A stretch of DNA of 33,638 nt from Streptococcus sp. LYSM12. GTDB taxonomy: Bacteria; Bacillota; Bacilli; Lactobacillales; Streptococcaceae. The stretch's first letter is position 1. The number at the start of each line of letters is the position of its first letter. Shown here in pieces: positions 7,526 through 14,823 of this stretch. Position numbers and translations under genes: made by a program. A model generated the notes under the pieces. That model was not told the DNA's origin. It worked only from the letters and a program-made list of their open reading frames with translations, and made no database searches. The stretch is taken from the NCBI RefSeq assembly GCF_004569635.1, contig NZ_SPOZ01000026.1:1-33638 (forward strand). The letters are read 5' to 3'.

Positions 7526-7550
7526 TGTCCAACTTTTGGGGGTCAGTACA
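7526..7550 (-). mobile_element. Remnant end of an IS3-family element
   Basis: Read on the minus strand the segment begins TGTACTGACCCCCAAAAG and ends in GTTGGACA, the form of the terminal inverted repeat of IS3-family (IS150/IS861-like) elements. No transposase follows. It lies 20 bases past the murE stop. Confidence 0.5.
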
Positions 7551-7570
7551 GCTCCAGTCTTTTCCTGTTC

Positions 7571-9019
7571 TTAGAGATAGCGCTTAGCAACAGTCAAGTC
7601 ACCTATATACGGTACCTTGGTGCCGTTGATGATTTGATACTGGTCAGCACCTTTTCCTGCGATGATGACGGCATCTTGTGCGGTCTTGGTCATGGAAAGT
7701 GCAAGTTCAATGGCTTTTTCACGATCCGCGATAATCTGGCTCGGGCGTTTCATGTAGGATTGAATTTCCTCTGCGATTCTTACAGGGTCTTCGTAATTTG
7801 GATCATCTGCTGTCAAAATGACGTGGAGGTTCGGATAGTGGTTCAGTAGTAATCCAAAGTCTTTGCGACGGCTCTCCCCTTTATTTCCTGTTGCACCAAG
7901 TACGAGAATGCTTTGACCTGTTTGATGAGCGAGGACGACATCAAGCAATTTTTCGATACTATCTCCGTTGTGGGCATAGTCAACAAAAACTTTTGCTCCG
8001 TTTGTCTGGCTGAGAACCTCCATACGTCCAGGAACGCTTGTTGTAGCAATTCCTGTCTGAATATCTGCTACATTTGCTCCCAAACGTAAGCAGGCTAGTC
8101 CTGCTGCAAGGGCATTTTCTTGATTGAAATGACCAATCAACTGAATGTCATAGTGTCCCGATAGAATTCCTCCTACTTCAAAGGTAAAGGCTTGAGAACT
8201 CAAGATACGGTTGTCAGACTGCGGACCGTAGGTGTCGTGCGGTATATCTGACGCCTGGTCTTTTACAAGCTGAAAATAATCCATATTGCTATTTAAGACG
8301 ACAGATTTGCTATTTTCTATTAAAAGACGCTTGTGGTAAAAATAATCTTCAAAGCTAGGGTGTTCAATCGGACCGATATGGTCAGGACTGATGTTGAGGA
8401 AAACGCCGACATCAAAGGTTAGCCCATAGACTCGCTTGACTAGATAGGCTTGGCTGGACACCTCCATAATCAGGTGGGTGCGACCGTTTGCGACCGCTGC
8501 TGCCATCATGGCAAATAGGTCAATACTCTCAGGAGTGGTCAGAGCGGACTTGAAAAAAGTTTGTCCGTCTAGAGTGGTGTTCATCGTAGATAGCATGGCT
8601 GGCTTGTGACTTTGCTGGAGAATGGAGTAGGCAAAGTAGGCAGTGGTTGTCTTACCTTTAGTCCCCGTCACAGCGAGTAGTTTCAATTTATCTTGTGGGT
8701 GACCATAAAATTCCATAGCAATCAGACTCATGGCTTGTTTGATGTCATTAACGATGATGGCTGGAATGCCTACCTCATAGTCTTTTTCAGCGATATAAAA
8801 GCGAAGACCATCCGCAATAGCCGTCTCGAGAAAGGTGGCTTTAAACTGGGCACCCTTGACGAAAAAGAGAGTTTTGCTGTCAACTTTGCGACTGTCATAG
8901 CTAATCTGGTCAAAGGTTTCCTCGTCAGTCCAGTTGTAGCTGTAAGTTCCAGCATCTAGAATCTCGCGGAAATTGTGATCATTTTTTAAAATGGTTAATA
9001 CAGTGTCTAGTTTTATCAT
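7571..9019 (-). CDS. murE: UDP-N-acetylmuramoyl-tripeptide synthetase, L-lysine type
   Basis: Adds the third amino acid to UDP-MurNAc-L-Ala-D-Glu in peptidoglycan synthesis, in the cytoplasm. The 482-residue product has the ATP-binding [12 protein letters not shown] at about residue 115, the MEVSSQA motif, [27 protein letters not shown] and [16 protein letters not shown]. The selectivity loop reads DDPNYEDP rather than DNPR, which fits an L-lysine-adding enzyme as in streptococci. The ATG at 9019 gives the family N-terminus ([12 protein letters not shown]). The frame is open 20 codons further upstream, but those overlap the promoter. There is no real SD, and the -10 box ends 6 bases from the ATG, so the mRNA is predicted to be leaderless. 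Confidence 0.96.
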   Translation of the reverse strand: MIKLDTVLTILKNDHNFREILDAGTYSYNWTDEETFDQISYDSRKVDSKTLFFVKGAQFKATFLETAIADGLRFYIAEKDYEVGIPAIIVNDIKQAMSLIAMEFYGHPQDKLKLLAVTGTKGKTTTAYFAYSILQQSHKPAMLSTMNTTLDGQTFFKSALTTPESIDLFAMMAAAVANGRTHLIMEVSSQAYLVKRVYGLTFDVGVFLNISPDHIGPIEHPSFEDYFYHKRLLIENSKSVVLNSNMDYFQLVKDQASDIPHDTYGPQSDNRILSSQAFTFEVGGILSGHYDIQLIGHFNQENALAAGLACLRLGANVADIQTGIATTSVPGRMEVLSQTNGAKVFVDYAHNGDSIEKLLDVVLAHQTGQSILVLGATGNKGESRRKDFGLLLNHYPNLHVILTADDPNYEDPVRIAEEIQSYMKRPSQIIADREKAIELALSMTKTAQDAVIIAGKGADQYQIINGTKVPYIGDLTVAKRYL

Positions 9020-9025
9020 ACTTCT

Positions 9026-9054
9026 ATTGTAAACTGATTGGCATAGATTGACAA
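9026..9054 (-). promoter_or_regulatory. murE promoter placed for a leaderless mRNA
   Basis: On the minus strand TTGTCA (9054-9049), a 17-bp spacer and TACAAT (9031-9026) make a good promoter. Its -10 box ends 6 bases before the murE ATG, the same geometry as at rsuA. Confidence 0.75.
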
Positions 9055-9265
9055 GCAAGAAGCTGTATTCACAGTTCAATATGCCCTCAGTTGAAATTGT
9101 TTTTTTCCGCCATTCACTCGTGTTTTTGATGCACAGTCAGTATTCTTTCAAAAAATAGCTTCGAACATTGAATGAAGCGAAGCATACCTCACTTGTAGAA
9201 TGTAGGGCTAAGGAAAATGGGGAAGCTATAGTATTGTTTGAGAAAAGACTAGGGCATGTTTGTAT

Positions 9266-9300
9266 ATTTTCATGAAAATTCTAATGATAAATGCTACAAT
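9266..9300 (+). promoter_or_regulatory. Promoter and palindrome upstream of the cystathionine synthase pseudogene
   Basis: A -10 box TACAAT (9295-9300) lies 17 bp after ATGAAA (9272-9277). The perfect palindrome ATTTTCATGAAAAT (9266-9279) covers the -35 region and may have been an operator. It resembles but does not match the CodY box, because the centre has two bases. The rest of 9020-9265 shows nothing recognisable. Confidence 0.45.
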
Positions 9301-9328
9301 AACAATAAGGCGTGCAAGGAGGGATTCT

Positions 9329-10231
9329 ATGGTCAATTATAAAATAGATACATATTAGCACACGCGGGAAGTAGCTCAGTTGAAAGAACAGGGGTCTTGG
9401 TATCGCCGATTCATTGATCAACGACCTATCAACATCTAGAATGTGGTCAATCGACAGACTTTGATTATATATGGATCAAAAATACGCTGCGCTTGAAAAA
9501 GCTGACTATACCTTGATGACAAGTTCTGGTATAGCAGCTCTAGTCTTACTCTTTAGTGGTTTTTCAAGTGGTAGTCGGATTGTTGTTGTACGTGATTTGT
9601 ACGGTGGTCGTTTTCGTTGGTTCAATGAATAGGAAGCAACTGGGCGTTTTCAGTTTAGCTATGCTCATTCAGAGAAAGCCCTCCTTGCCCAGATTACAGA
9701 TGAAACAGACGATGTCTTTATTGCAACACCGACCAATCCCTTATTGGAGGAGTTTGATATTACAAAAGTATCGGAACATGCTCATAACCATGGAGCTAAG
9801 CTCTTTGTAGACAATACCTTTTACAGTCCGATTTATCAAAATTCGCTTTCTTTGGGAGCTGATGTGGTCCTGCATTCTGCAACTAAGTATCTCTTAGGCC
9901 ACAATGATGTCTTAGTGAGTGCCGATGACTGATGACAAGGACTTGTATGACAGGCTTGTCTACAATCAAAATACGACAGGAGCCACCTTGTCTTCGTTTG
10001 ATGCTTACTTGCTGATGCGAGGGTTGAAAACTCTTGCCTTATGCATGGAATGCTTAACAAAAAATACTCAGAAAGTGGTGGGCTTTTACGTTAATCAAGG
10101 ATGGTACGAGAAGTTTACTATACTGGAAAAGGTGGGATGATATCGTTTAAGAGTAGTTAATGAGACATGAATTCCAAGCATTTTAGATTTGCTAATCGTA
10201 TTTACTTTTGCAGAAAGTCTCGGTGGTGTGG
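9329..10231 (+). pseudogene. Cystathionine gamma-synthase/lyase-type gene, 5' part, broken
   Basis: A strong SD (AAGGAGGG) and an ATG at 9329 open a Cys/Met-metabolism PLP enzyme (MetB/MetC type) that is heavily damaged. Recognisable pieces in order are KYAALEKADYTLMTSSGIAA, RDLYGGRFRWF, ATPTNPLLEEFDI, KLFVDNTFYSP, DVVLHSATKYLLGHNDVLV (with the PLP Lys), FDAYLLMRGLKTLAL and FTFAESLGGV. Lesions include an in-frame TAG at codon 10 (9356), another TAG near 9630, frame changes near 9460, 9922 and 10113, and a TGA near 10172. The reading is cut at about 10231 by the AT-rich island and resumes at about 13396. Point lesions exist on top of the insertion, so the gene is long dead. Confidence 0.85.
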
Positions 10232-10347
10232 TGATGTAGAACATGCTCGAGTGGTAAAGTATAAAAATGTTACTAACAGAATACCTCAATAATTACTAAC
10301 GCATACATAAGACAATATTCAAAAATAAAGATTTTTAATGCTATTTA

Positions 10348-10356
10348 TGGTATAAT
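10348..10356 (+). promoter_or_regulatory. Promoter of the restriction-modification operon
   Basis: TGGTATAAT is a perfect extended -10 box, 38 bases before the HTH gene start. The -35 region is poor. Confidence 0.7.
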
Positions 10357-10394
10357 GATAGCAATGTTTTAAACGAAGTTAAGGAGATAATAAA

Positions 10395-10604
10395 ATGGCA
10401 ATTAGTTATAAACCTTTATGGCACCTATTAGTTGAAAAAGAAATGAATAAGGAAGATTTAAAAAGAGTAAGTGGAATTACAAGTAATATAATTGCGAGAA
10501 TGAGTAAAGGAAACTATGTAAATCTTGAATCCATTGAAAAAATTTGTTTAGCCTTAGATTGTAAGGTTGAAGATGTAGTTAGGATTTTAAATAAGGAGAA
10601 TTAA
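10395..10604 (+). CDS. Xre/Cro-type HTH regulator, probable controller of the R-M operon
   Basis: A 69-residue, single-domain helix-turn-helix protein of the Cro/C1 type. Residues 18-60 (NKEDLKRVSGITSNIIARMSKGN...LESIEKICLALDCKVEDVV) show the scaffold and recognition helices. It has a strong AAGGAG SD at 10381-10386, and its stop is one base before the methyltransferase ATG, so the two are translationally linked. The position and size match R-M controller (C) proteins, which time restriction enzyme expression. It equally resembles the common small Xre proteins (YozG-like) found beside many genes. No C-box repeat is obvious in the promoter, so the control role is inferred from context. Confidence 0.8.
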   Translation: MAISYKPLWHLLVEKEMNKEDLKRVSGITSNIIARMSKGNYVNLESIEKICLALDCKVEDVVRILNKEN

Positions 10605-10605
10605 T

Positions 10606-11730
10606 ATGAAGCCCTTTATAAAATGGCCTGGTGGAAAAACTGAGGAATTAAAAATTATTTTGGATAATCTTCCAAAGAATATAAAAAACTTTTATGAACC
10701 ATTTGTTGGAGGTGGGGCAGTTTATTTTGCAATAGATAACATCGATAAATATTTTATAAATGATAAGTCAAAGGAATTGATAAATTTATATAAATCTATT
10801 CAAGTTAAAAATGAAAAGTTTTTCTATACTATCAAAGAAATAGACAAATGTTGGAAGAGTTTAGAAAAAATTAGTGAAGATTACATATATGAACTATTAA
10901 CTCTATATAAAGATTATAAAGCAGATAAAATATGTGATTTAGAATTAAAAATGAGTATAGAAAAATTTATTATTTGTAATGCAAATGAATTTAATGGAAT
11001 ATTAAATGATGAGCTTATAATTGACGGAAAAAGAATTTTAGTAGAGTTAGAAAACAATCTTTTTAAGAAATTAAAAAGAATGAAAAAAATAGAAAAGGAA
11101 AAAGGGGAACTTTCAATAAATGATGTTAAATTAAATATAGAAACAGGATTTAAAAGTGGATTATATACTCATTTTAGGTTTTTGTATAATAACTCTGATA
11201 CTTTAATGTTAAATAGGCATTTTATTAGTGCAATTTATTATTTTATTAGAGAGTACTGTTATTCATCTATGTTTAGATATAATAAGAATGGCGGCTTCAA
11301 TGTACCTTATGGTGGAAGCAGTTATAATAGTAAGTATTTAACAAAAAAAATTGAATATATAGAGAGTGAGGATATAAAAAAGAAGTTAGATATAACTCAA
11401 GTTTACTCTCTTGATTTTGAAGAATTTTTTTCGGAAGTGAATTTAGATAAAAATGATTTTATATTTTTAGATCCGCCTTATGATTCTTCGTTTTCAACTT
11501 ATGCTAATAACAAATTTTTAAATGAAGATCATATCAGATTAGCAAATTTTTGTAAGAATACAAGAGCGAAATTTATGCTAGTTATAAAAAATACCGATTT
11601 TATATATGATTTATATAAAGGGTTTAATATTAAAACTTTTGATAAAAAATATGTTGTAAGTTTTCAAAACAGAAATGACAAAAGAGCAGAACATTTGTTA
11701 ATAACAAATTATGGTTTTAAAAGAAAGTAA
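10606..11730 (+). CDS. DNA adenine N6-methyltransferase, Dam type, with long insertion
   Basis: Transfers a methyl group from AdoMet to adenine N6 in DNA. The motif order is the alpha/Dam class: motif X FIKWPGGKTEEL (residues 4-15), motif I FYEPFVGGGAVYF (29-41), FRYNKNGGFNVPYGG (223-237), then motif IV DPPY (289-292) in FIFLDPPYDSSF. It is 374 residues long, while Dam, DpnM and M.MboI-like enzymes are about 270-285. The extra length lies between motif I and the FRYN block (about residues 60-190), so target recognition may differ from GATC. The SD AAGGAG (10592-10597) lies inside the HTH gene. It is intact and is the modification half of the R-M pair. Confidence 0.92.
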   Translation: MKPFIKWPGGKTEELKIILDNLPKNIKNFYEPFVGGGAVYFAIDNIDKYFINDKSKELINLYKSIQVKNEKFFYTIKEIDKCWKSLEKISEDYIYELLTLYKDYKADKICDLELKMSIEKFIICNANEFNGILNDELIIDGKRILVELENNLFKKLKRMKKIEKEKGELSINDVKLNIETGFKSGLYTHFRFLYNNSDTLMLNRHFISAIYYFIREYCYSSMFRYNKNGGFNVPYGGSSYNSKYLTKKIEYIESEDIKKKLDITQVYSLDFEEFFSEVNLDKNDFIFLDPPYDSSFSTYANNKFLNEDHIRLANFCKNTRAKFMLVIKNTDFIYDLYKGFNIKTFDKKYVVSFQNRNDKRAEHLLITNYGFKRK

Positions 11731-11739
11731 AAATAAATA

Positions 11740-12579
11740 ATGGATATACTAAAACAAAAATCTATAGAAGCGATAGTGGAAAGTTCTATTTTAAGTTTTG
11801 CTATAGGACTAGAAGAAAGATATACAAAAGAAGTCGATAATCCAGATGGAGTTATTAATAGAAAGAAAAACAATTGTTTTATAGCAGAGCTAGGTGAAGA
11901 GTTTATGTTTTATAGTGCTTTTGTTAGAAGTTTTGATAGTTCATTTGGAAGAATATTAGAGAATATTGGTAATAATATTGCTAAATTATCTTACGATGTA
12001 AGAAAGAATGTAAAATCATATTTCTTACCACAACAATCTCAACATGTTGATTATATGATATCAGGGTATGAAAAACATACTAAGCCAAAAGTTACTGATT
12101 ATAATTCATTCAATTGTATGATACCACATGATACAAGAAGTTTTGAAAAAGATCATGTAACAGATCATTACTTTTATAAAGAAGATACTAAAGAACATTT
12201 TCTAATTGAATTAAAAGCAGGTGGAGATTTAGACAATAAAAAAGCTAAAACGGAAAAAATAGCTTTATTACAAGAATATTTTATACTTAAAAATTCACTT
12301 GATCAAAATAGTGAAGATACTATAAAAATATTTTTAGCTACAGCATATAATGCCTTTGGAGAAGGAAATGTTTGGAAACAAGATAGGGTTAAGCAATTTT
12401 TTGCAGAGGATGAGCTACTGATTGGAAGAGATTATTGGAATTTTGTATGTGATGATAGTGAGGGGTTTAATATTGTATTCAAACAATATCAAAAAAGTTG
12501 TGAGCATATAAAGTCATCATTAGAAAGAATAAAAACGTTGTATTTTTTAAAAGATAATAAATATTTAATTGACGATTAG
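11740..12579 (+). CDS. Type II restriction endonuclease, PD-(D/E)xK fold, possibly TdeIII-like
   Basis: A 279-residue protein 9 bases after the methyltransferase. A PD-(D/E)xK active site can be read as D142 (VTDHYFYK) with E157-L-K159 in HFLIELKAGGDLDNKKAKTEK. The charged run after the ELK resembles what I remember of the TdeIII restriction family, but that recall is not verified. TdeIII itself cuts GGNCC, which a Dam-type adenine methyltransferase would not protect, so the specificity must be treated as unknown. Start ATG at 11740. No convincing SD precedes it, unlike the two genes upstream, so output may be low or coupled. It is intact and ends within its terminator hairpin. Confidence 0.8.
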   Translation: MDILKQKSIEAIVESSILSFAIGLEERYTKEVDNPDGVINRKKNNCFIAELGEEFMFYSAFVRSFDSSFGRILENIGNNIAKLSYDVRKNVKSYFLPQQSQHVDYMISGYEKHTKPKVTDYNSFNCMIPHDTRSFEKDHVTDHYFYKEDTKEHFLIELKAGGDLDNKKAKTEKIALLQEYFILKNSLDQNSEDTIKIFLATAYNAFGEGNVWKQDRVKQFFAEDELLIGRDYWNFVCDDSEGFNIVFKQYQKSCEHIKSSLERIKTLYFLKDNKYLIDD

Positions 12580-12602
12580 TTAAAAATCTAGTCATCTTTT
12601 TT
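12571..12602 (+). terminator. Terminator of the restriction-modification operon
   Basis: GACGATTAG (12571-12579) pairs with CTAGTCATC (12588-12596) with one mismatch and one G-T pair. The loop has 8 bases and is followed by six T's. The stop codon of the endonuclease gene lies in the left arm. Confidence 0.8.
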
Positions 12603-12622
12603 AATACAAGAAAGGAGGAACT

Positions 12623-13373
12623 ATGAAAACAGAAAACAAGAAAAAAATAAAAACAAGTACTGAAGAATAGATAAAACTTAAGAGAATAAAAGTTCCAACA
12701 AGAAAAGCAACAAACGAATAATCGACGGAACTATATGGGTGCAAAAGCACTATTGGTTAAAAAAAGATCCTAAAAACAAGTATAAGCTAATACATAGATG
12801 AAGAAGTTAAATGAATAATAGAACTCGTCTATAAGTTGTGTTGAGAGGGAAGGGAACTCAATTAGTAGCTAAGGAAATGATGTCGAGAAAAATACCAAGA
12901 GTAAAAACATTTACTGAAATGTAGAAAAATATAGCTTAACAGATGAAAATAAATACTTTTTGACATACAGAATGCTTTTAAGTATTTTTAGAGATAGCGC
13001 TTATTGTGGTAATATACCAAGAAATAAAAGACCTACATTTTCATTTAAAAATGATAAAAGGTTATATGTTTCTAGAGAAAATTATATTGTTGTAAAGAAT
13101 ACTCACGACGGAATTGTTAGTGAAGAAGTATGGTTACAAGTTCCAGATATGATTGATAAAAGGAAAGTTACAAATAAAAGTGGTATTAAGAAGGACTACT
13201 GTGGAGGTCTAAATGTAATTATGCCCTACGCCTAAAGTTGCCGCTAGATTAAAAAAGGAAGAAGATAATATATTCGTTAAAACTATAATAAATGTGAAAA
13301 TATAACTTACACCTCATACAGAATTGAAGCAAGAGATTTATATAATGTTGTGTTTGCATATATTTAACGACAC
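12623..13373 (+). pseudogene. Serine site-specific recombinase, decayed, catalytic domain missing
   Basis: An SD (AAAGGAGG, from 12611) and an ATG at 12623 open a short reading that stops after 15 codons. Later pieces in shifting frames belong to the recombinase domain of a large serine recombinase: KKDPKNKYKLI, DEEVK.IIELVYKLC, EGTQLVAKEMMSRKIP, then an open stretch of about 91 codons ending at 13235 with YRMLLSIFRDSAYCGNI, ENYIVVKNTHDGIVSEEVW and DYCGGL. A tail resembling ITYTSYRIEARDLYNVV follows near 13300-13350. The N-terminal resolvase domain with the catalytic Ser is not found, so an internal deletion is likely. It probably drove insertion of the island and can no longer move it. Confidence 0.75.
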
Positions 13374-13395
13374 GGATTAATGGCAATAATTAAAG

Positions 13396-13620
13396 GCCAA
13401 TACCTTTCCTGCGATCCAAACGTATGCAGATGTTCCTAAGGAAATTCGCTACGCCTATGGTTGGACAGATGATTTGCTACGCTTATCTATTGGAATTGAA
13501 AATGGAGAAGATTTGATTGTTGACTTAAGACAGGCCTTGGAGAGCTCGTATGGAAACATTTGGTTTTACAACACGATCGAATCGTTTAGCGCAACAGTCA
13601 GAGAAATGAAAGAACAGTGA
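13396..13620 (+). pseudogene. Cystathionine gamma-synthase/lyase-type gene, 3' part
   Basis: The reading resumes after the island with FPAIQTYADVPKEIRYAYG, then DDLLRLSIGIENGEDLIVDLRQALE, the standard C-terminus of MetB/MetC enzymes. It continues to a TGA at 13618-13620, overlapping the start of the next pseudogene at 13550. It completes the fragment at 9329-10231. Confidence 0.85.
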
Positions 13621-14798
13621 AAATGAGCCTGATTTGCTACAAATGTGGGTAGCGGATATGGATTTTCTTCCCTTCAAGGAGATACGAGATGTCGTGAGGC
13701 GCTATGCGGATGAGTACATTTTTGGATATACGTATGCTAGTGATGCACTTTACCAAAGCATCATTGACTGGGAAAAATCTGAGCATGACTATGTTATCAA
13801 GCGAGAAGTCCTTGTCTTGATTGAGGGAGTTGTGCCTGCGATTTCGATTGCAGTTCAAGCACTGACGAAAGAGGGAGATGCCGTTCTCATCGATACGCCA
13901 GTTTATCCACCTTTTGCCCGCACTATCAAGTTTCAATCAGCGAAAGCTCGTCACCAATTCTTTACTTCAGAAACATGGCCGCTTTGAACTGGACTTTGAG
14001 CAGTTGGAAAAGAGCTTGCTAGAGCAGGATGTGAAATTGTATATTCCCTGTAGTCCGCACAATCCTGGTGATCGTGTGTGGAGCAGGAATGAATTGGAAA
14101 GAATTGGTCGCCTGTGTCAGAAGCACGGAGTTCTACTAACTAGTAGATGAGATTCATCAGGATTTGGTCTTGTTTGGCCATAGGCTACGGTGAAGTCAGA
14201 TTTTAAGGATTTTATAGTCATTTCGTTTATCTTTTATTACTTCGTTAACTCGCTTTGCCGTACTCCAGTACAGCCTGCAGCTCGTTGCCTAGTACTAAAA
14301 GACTATACTATTATTCTGTCATCGGCTACCAAGACCTTTAACATTGAAAGTACCAAAAATAGTTTTGCGATCATTGAAAATAAAGACCTGCGCAAGCGAT
14401 TTGTGAGGAGACAACTGGCTAATCATCAGCATGAAATTTCAACGGTCGGTCTCTTGGCAACTGAGGCTGCATTCTTTTATGGCAAGCCGTGGCTTAAGAA
14501 ACTGAAATCTATTTTAGAACAGAATATTACCTATGTTGTGGACTATCTCAGTGCACATACCAAGATTGAGGTGATGAGACCAGAGGGTACCTATCTCGTG
14601 TGGCTTGATTTTTCAGTCTACGGGCTTCGTCATGATGAGATTCAGAAGATATTGTATGAAGAAGCGCGCGTGGTCTTAAATGATGGCTTGAGCTTTGGTA
14701 AAGAAGGTAGGTACCATGCCCGTTTTAATGCGGCCACACCGCTTGAAACTGTTAAGGAAGCCTGCGAGCGGATTGCGATAGCTTTCAGACAGGCCTAG
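13550..14798 (+). pseudogene. MalY/PatB-type cystathionine beta-lyase, broken, with a MITE inside
   Basis: A PLP C-S lyase of the MalY/PatB family. Pieces are FTTRSNRLAQQSEK, LLQMWVADMDFLP, FGYTYASDALYQSIIDWEK, LIEGVVPAISIAVQ, DTPVYPPFARTIKF, CSPHNPGDRVWSR, DEIHQDLVLFGHR, then ILSSATKTFNIESTKNSFA (PLP Lys) and a long intact C-terminal part to 14798. Lesions are an in-frame TGA at 13607 (probably TGG before), a one-base insertion near 13932, a one-base insertion near 14148, and a 91-bp MITE at 14215-14305. The start ATG at 13550 overlaps the previous gene, so the two formed an operon for methionine/cysteine interconversion. Both are now inactive. Confidence 0.9.
14215..14305 (+). repeat. MITE-like palindromic repeat, copy 4, inside the MalY/PatB gene
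   Basis: 91 bp from TAGTC to GACTA, flanked by TA at 14213-14214 and 14306-14307. Removing the element and one TA rejoins GAT TTT ACT ATT ATT CTG, which restores the family sequence DFTIILSSATKTF. This fixes both ends of the element and the TA target duplication. Confidence 0.95.
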
Positions 14799-14823
14799 TT
14801 TTTTAGAATAAGGAGATATGAAT

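Larger units (their letters stand above)
10232..13395. mobile_element. AT-rich restriction-modification island inserted in the cystathionine synthase gene
   Basis: The segment between the two parts of the cystathionine synthase reading (FTFAESLGGV ending at about 10231; FPAIQTYADVPKEIR starting at 13405) carries an HTH gene, a DNA adenine methyltransferase, a restriction endonuclease and a serine-recombinase relic, all on the plus strand. Its base composition is strikingly A+T-rich compared with both sides. The exact ends are uncertain by about 15 bp. A 9-bp direct repeat CAATAATTA occurs inside both ends (10287-10295 and 13384-13392), and AATACCT occurs at 10280-10286 and again at about 13399, but I cannot prove that either is an attachment site. 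Confidence 0.8.

Noticed and set aside
7376..7849. A 157-codon plus-strand frame over the MITE and the murE 3' end
   Set aside because: It is antisense to murE and starts in a repeat; no SD or family.
9020..9079. A 20-codon N-terminal extension of MurE
   Set aside because: It covers the -35 and -10 boxes of murE and is not part of the family N-terminus.
11740..12579. Firm naming of the endonuclease as TdeIII with GGNCC specificity
   Set aside because: The resemblance is from memory, and an adenine methyltransferase could not protect that site, so the name is given only as a possibility.
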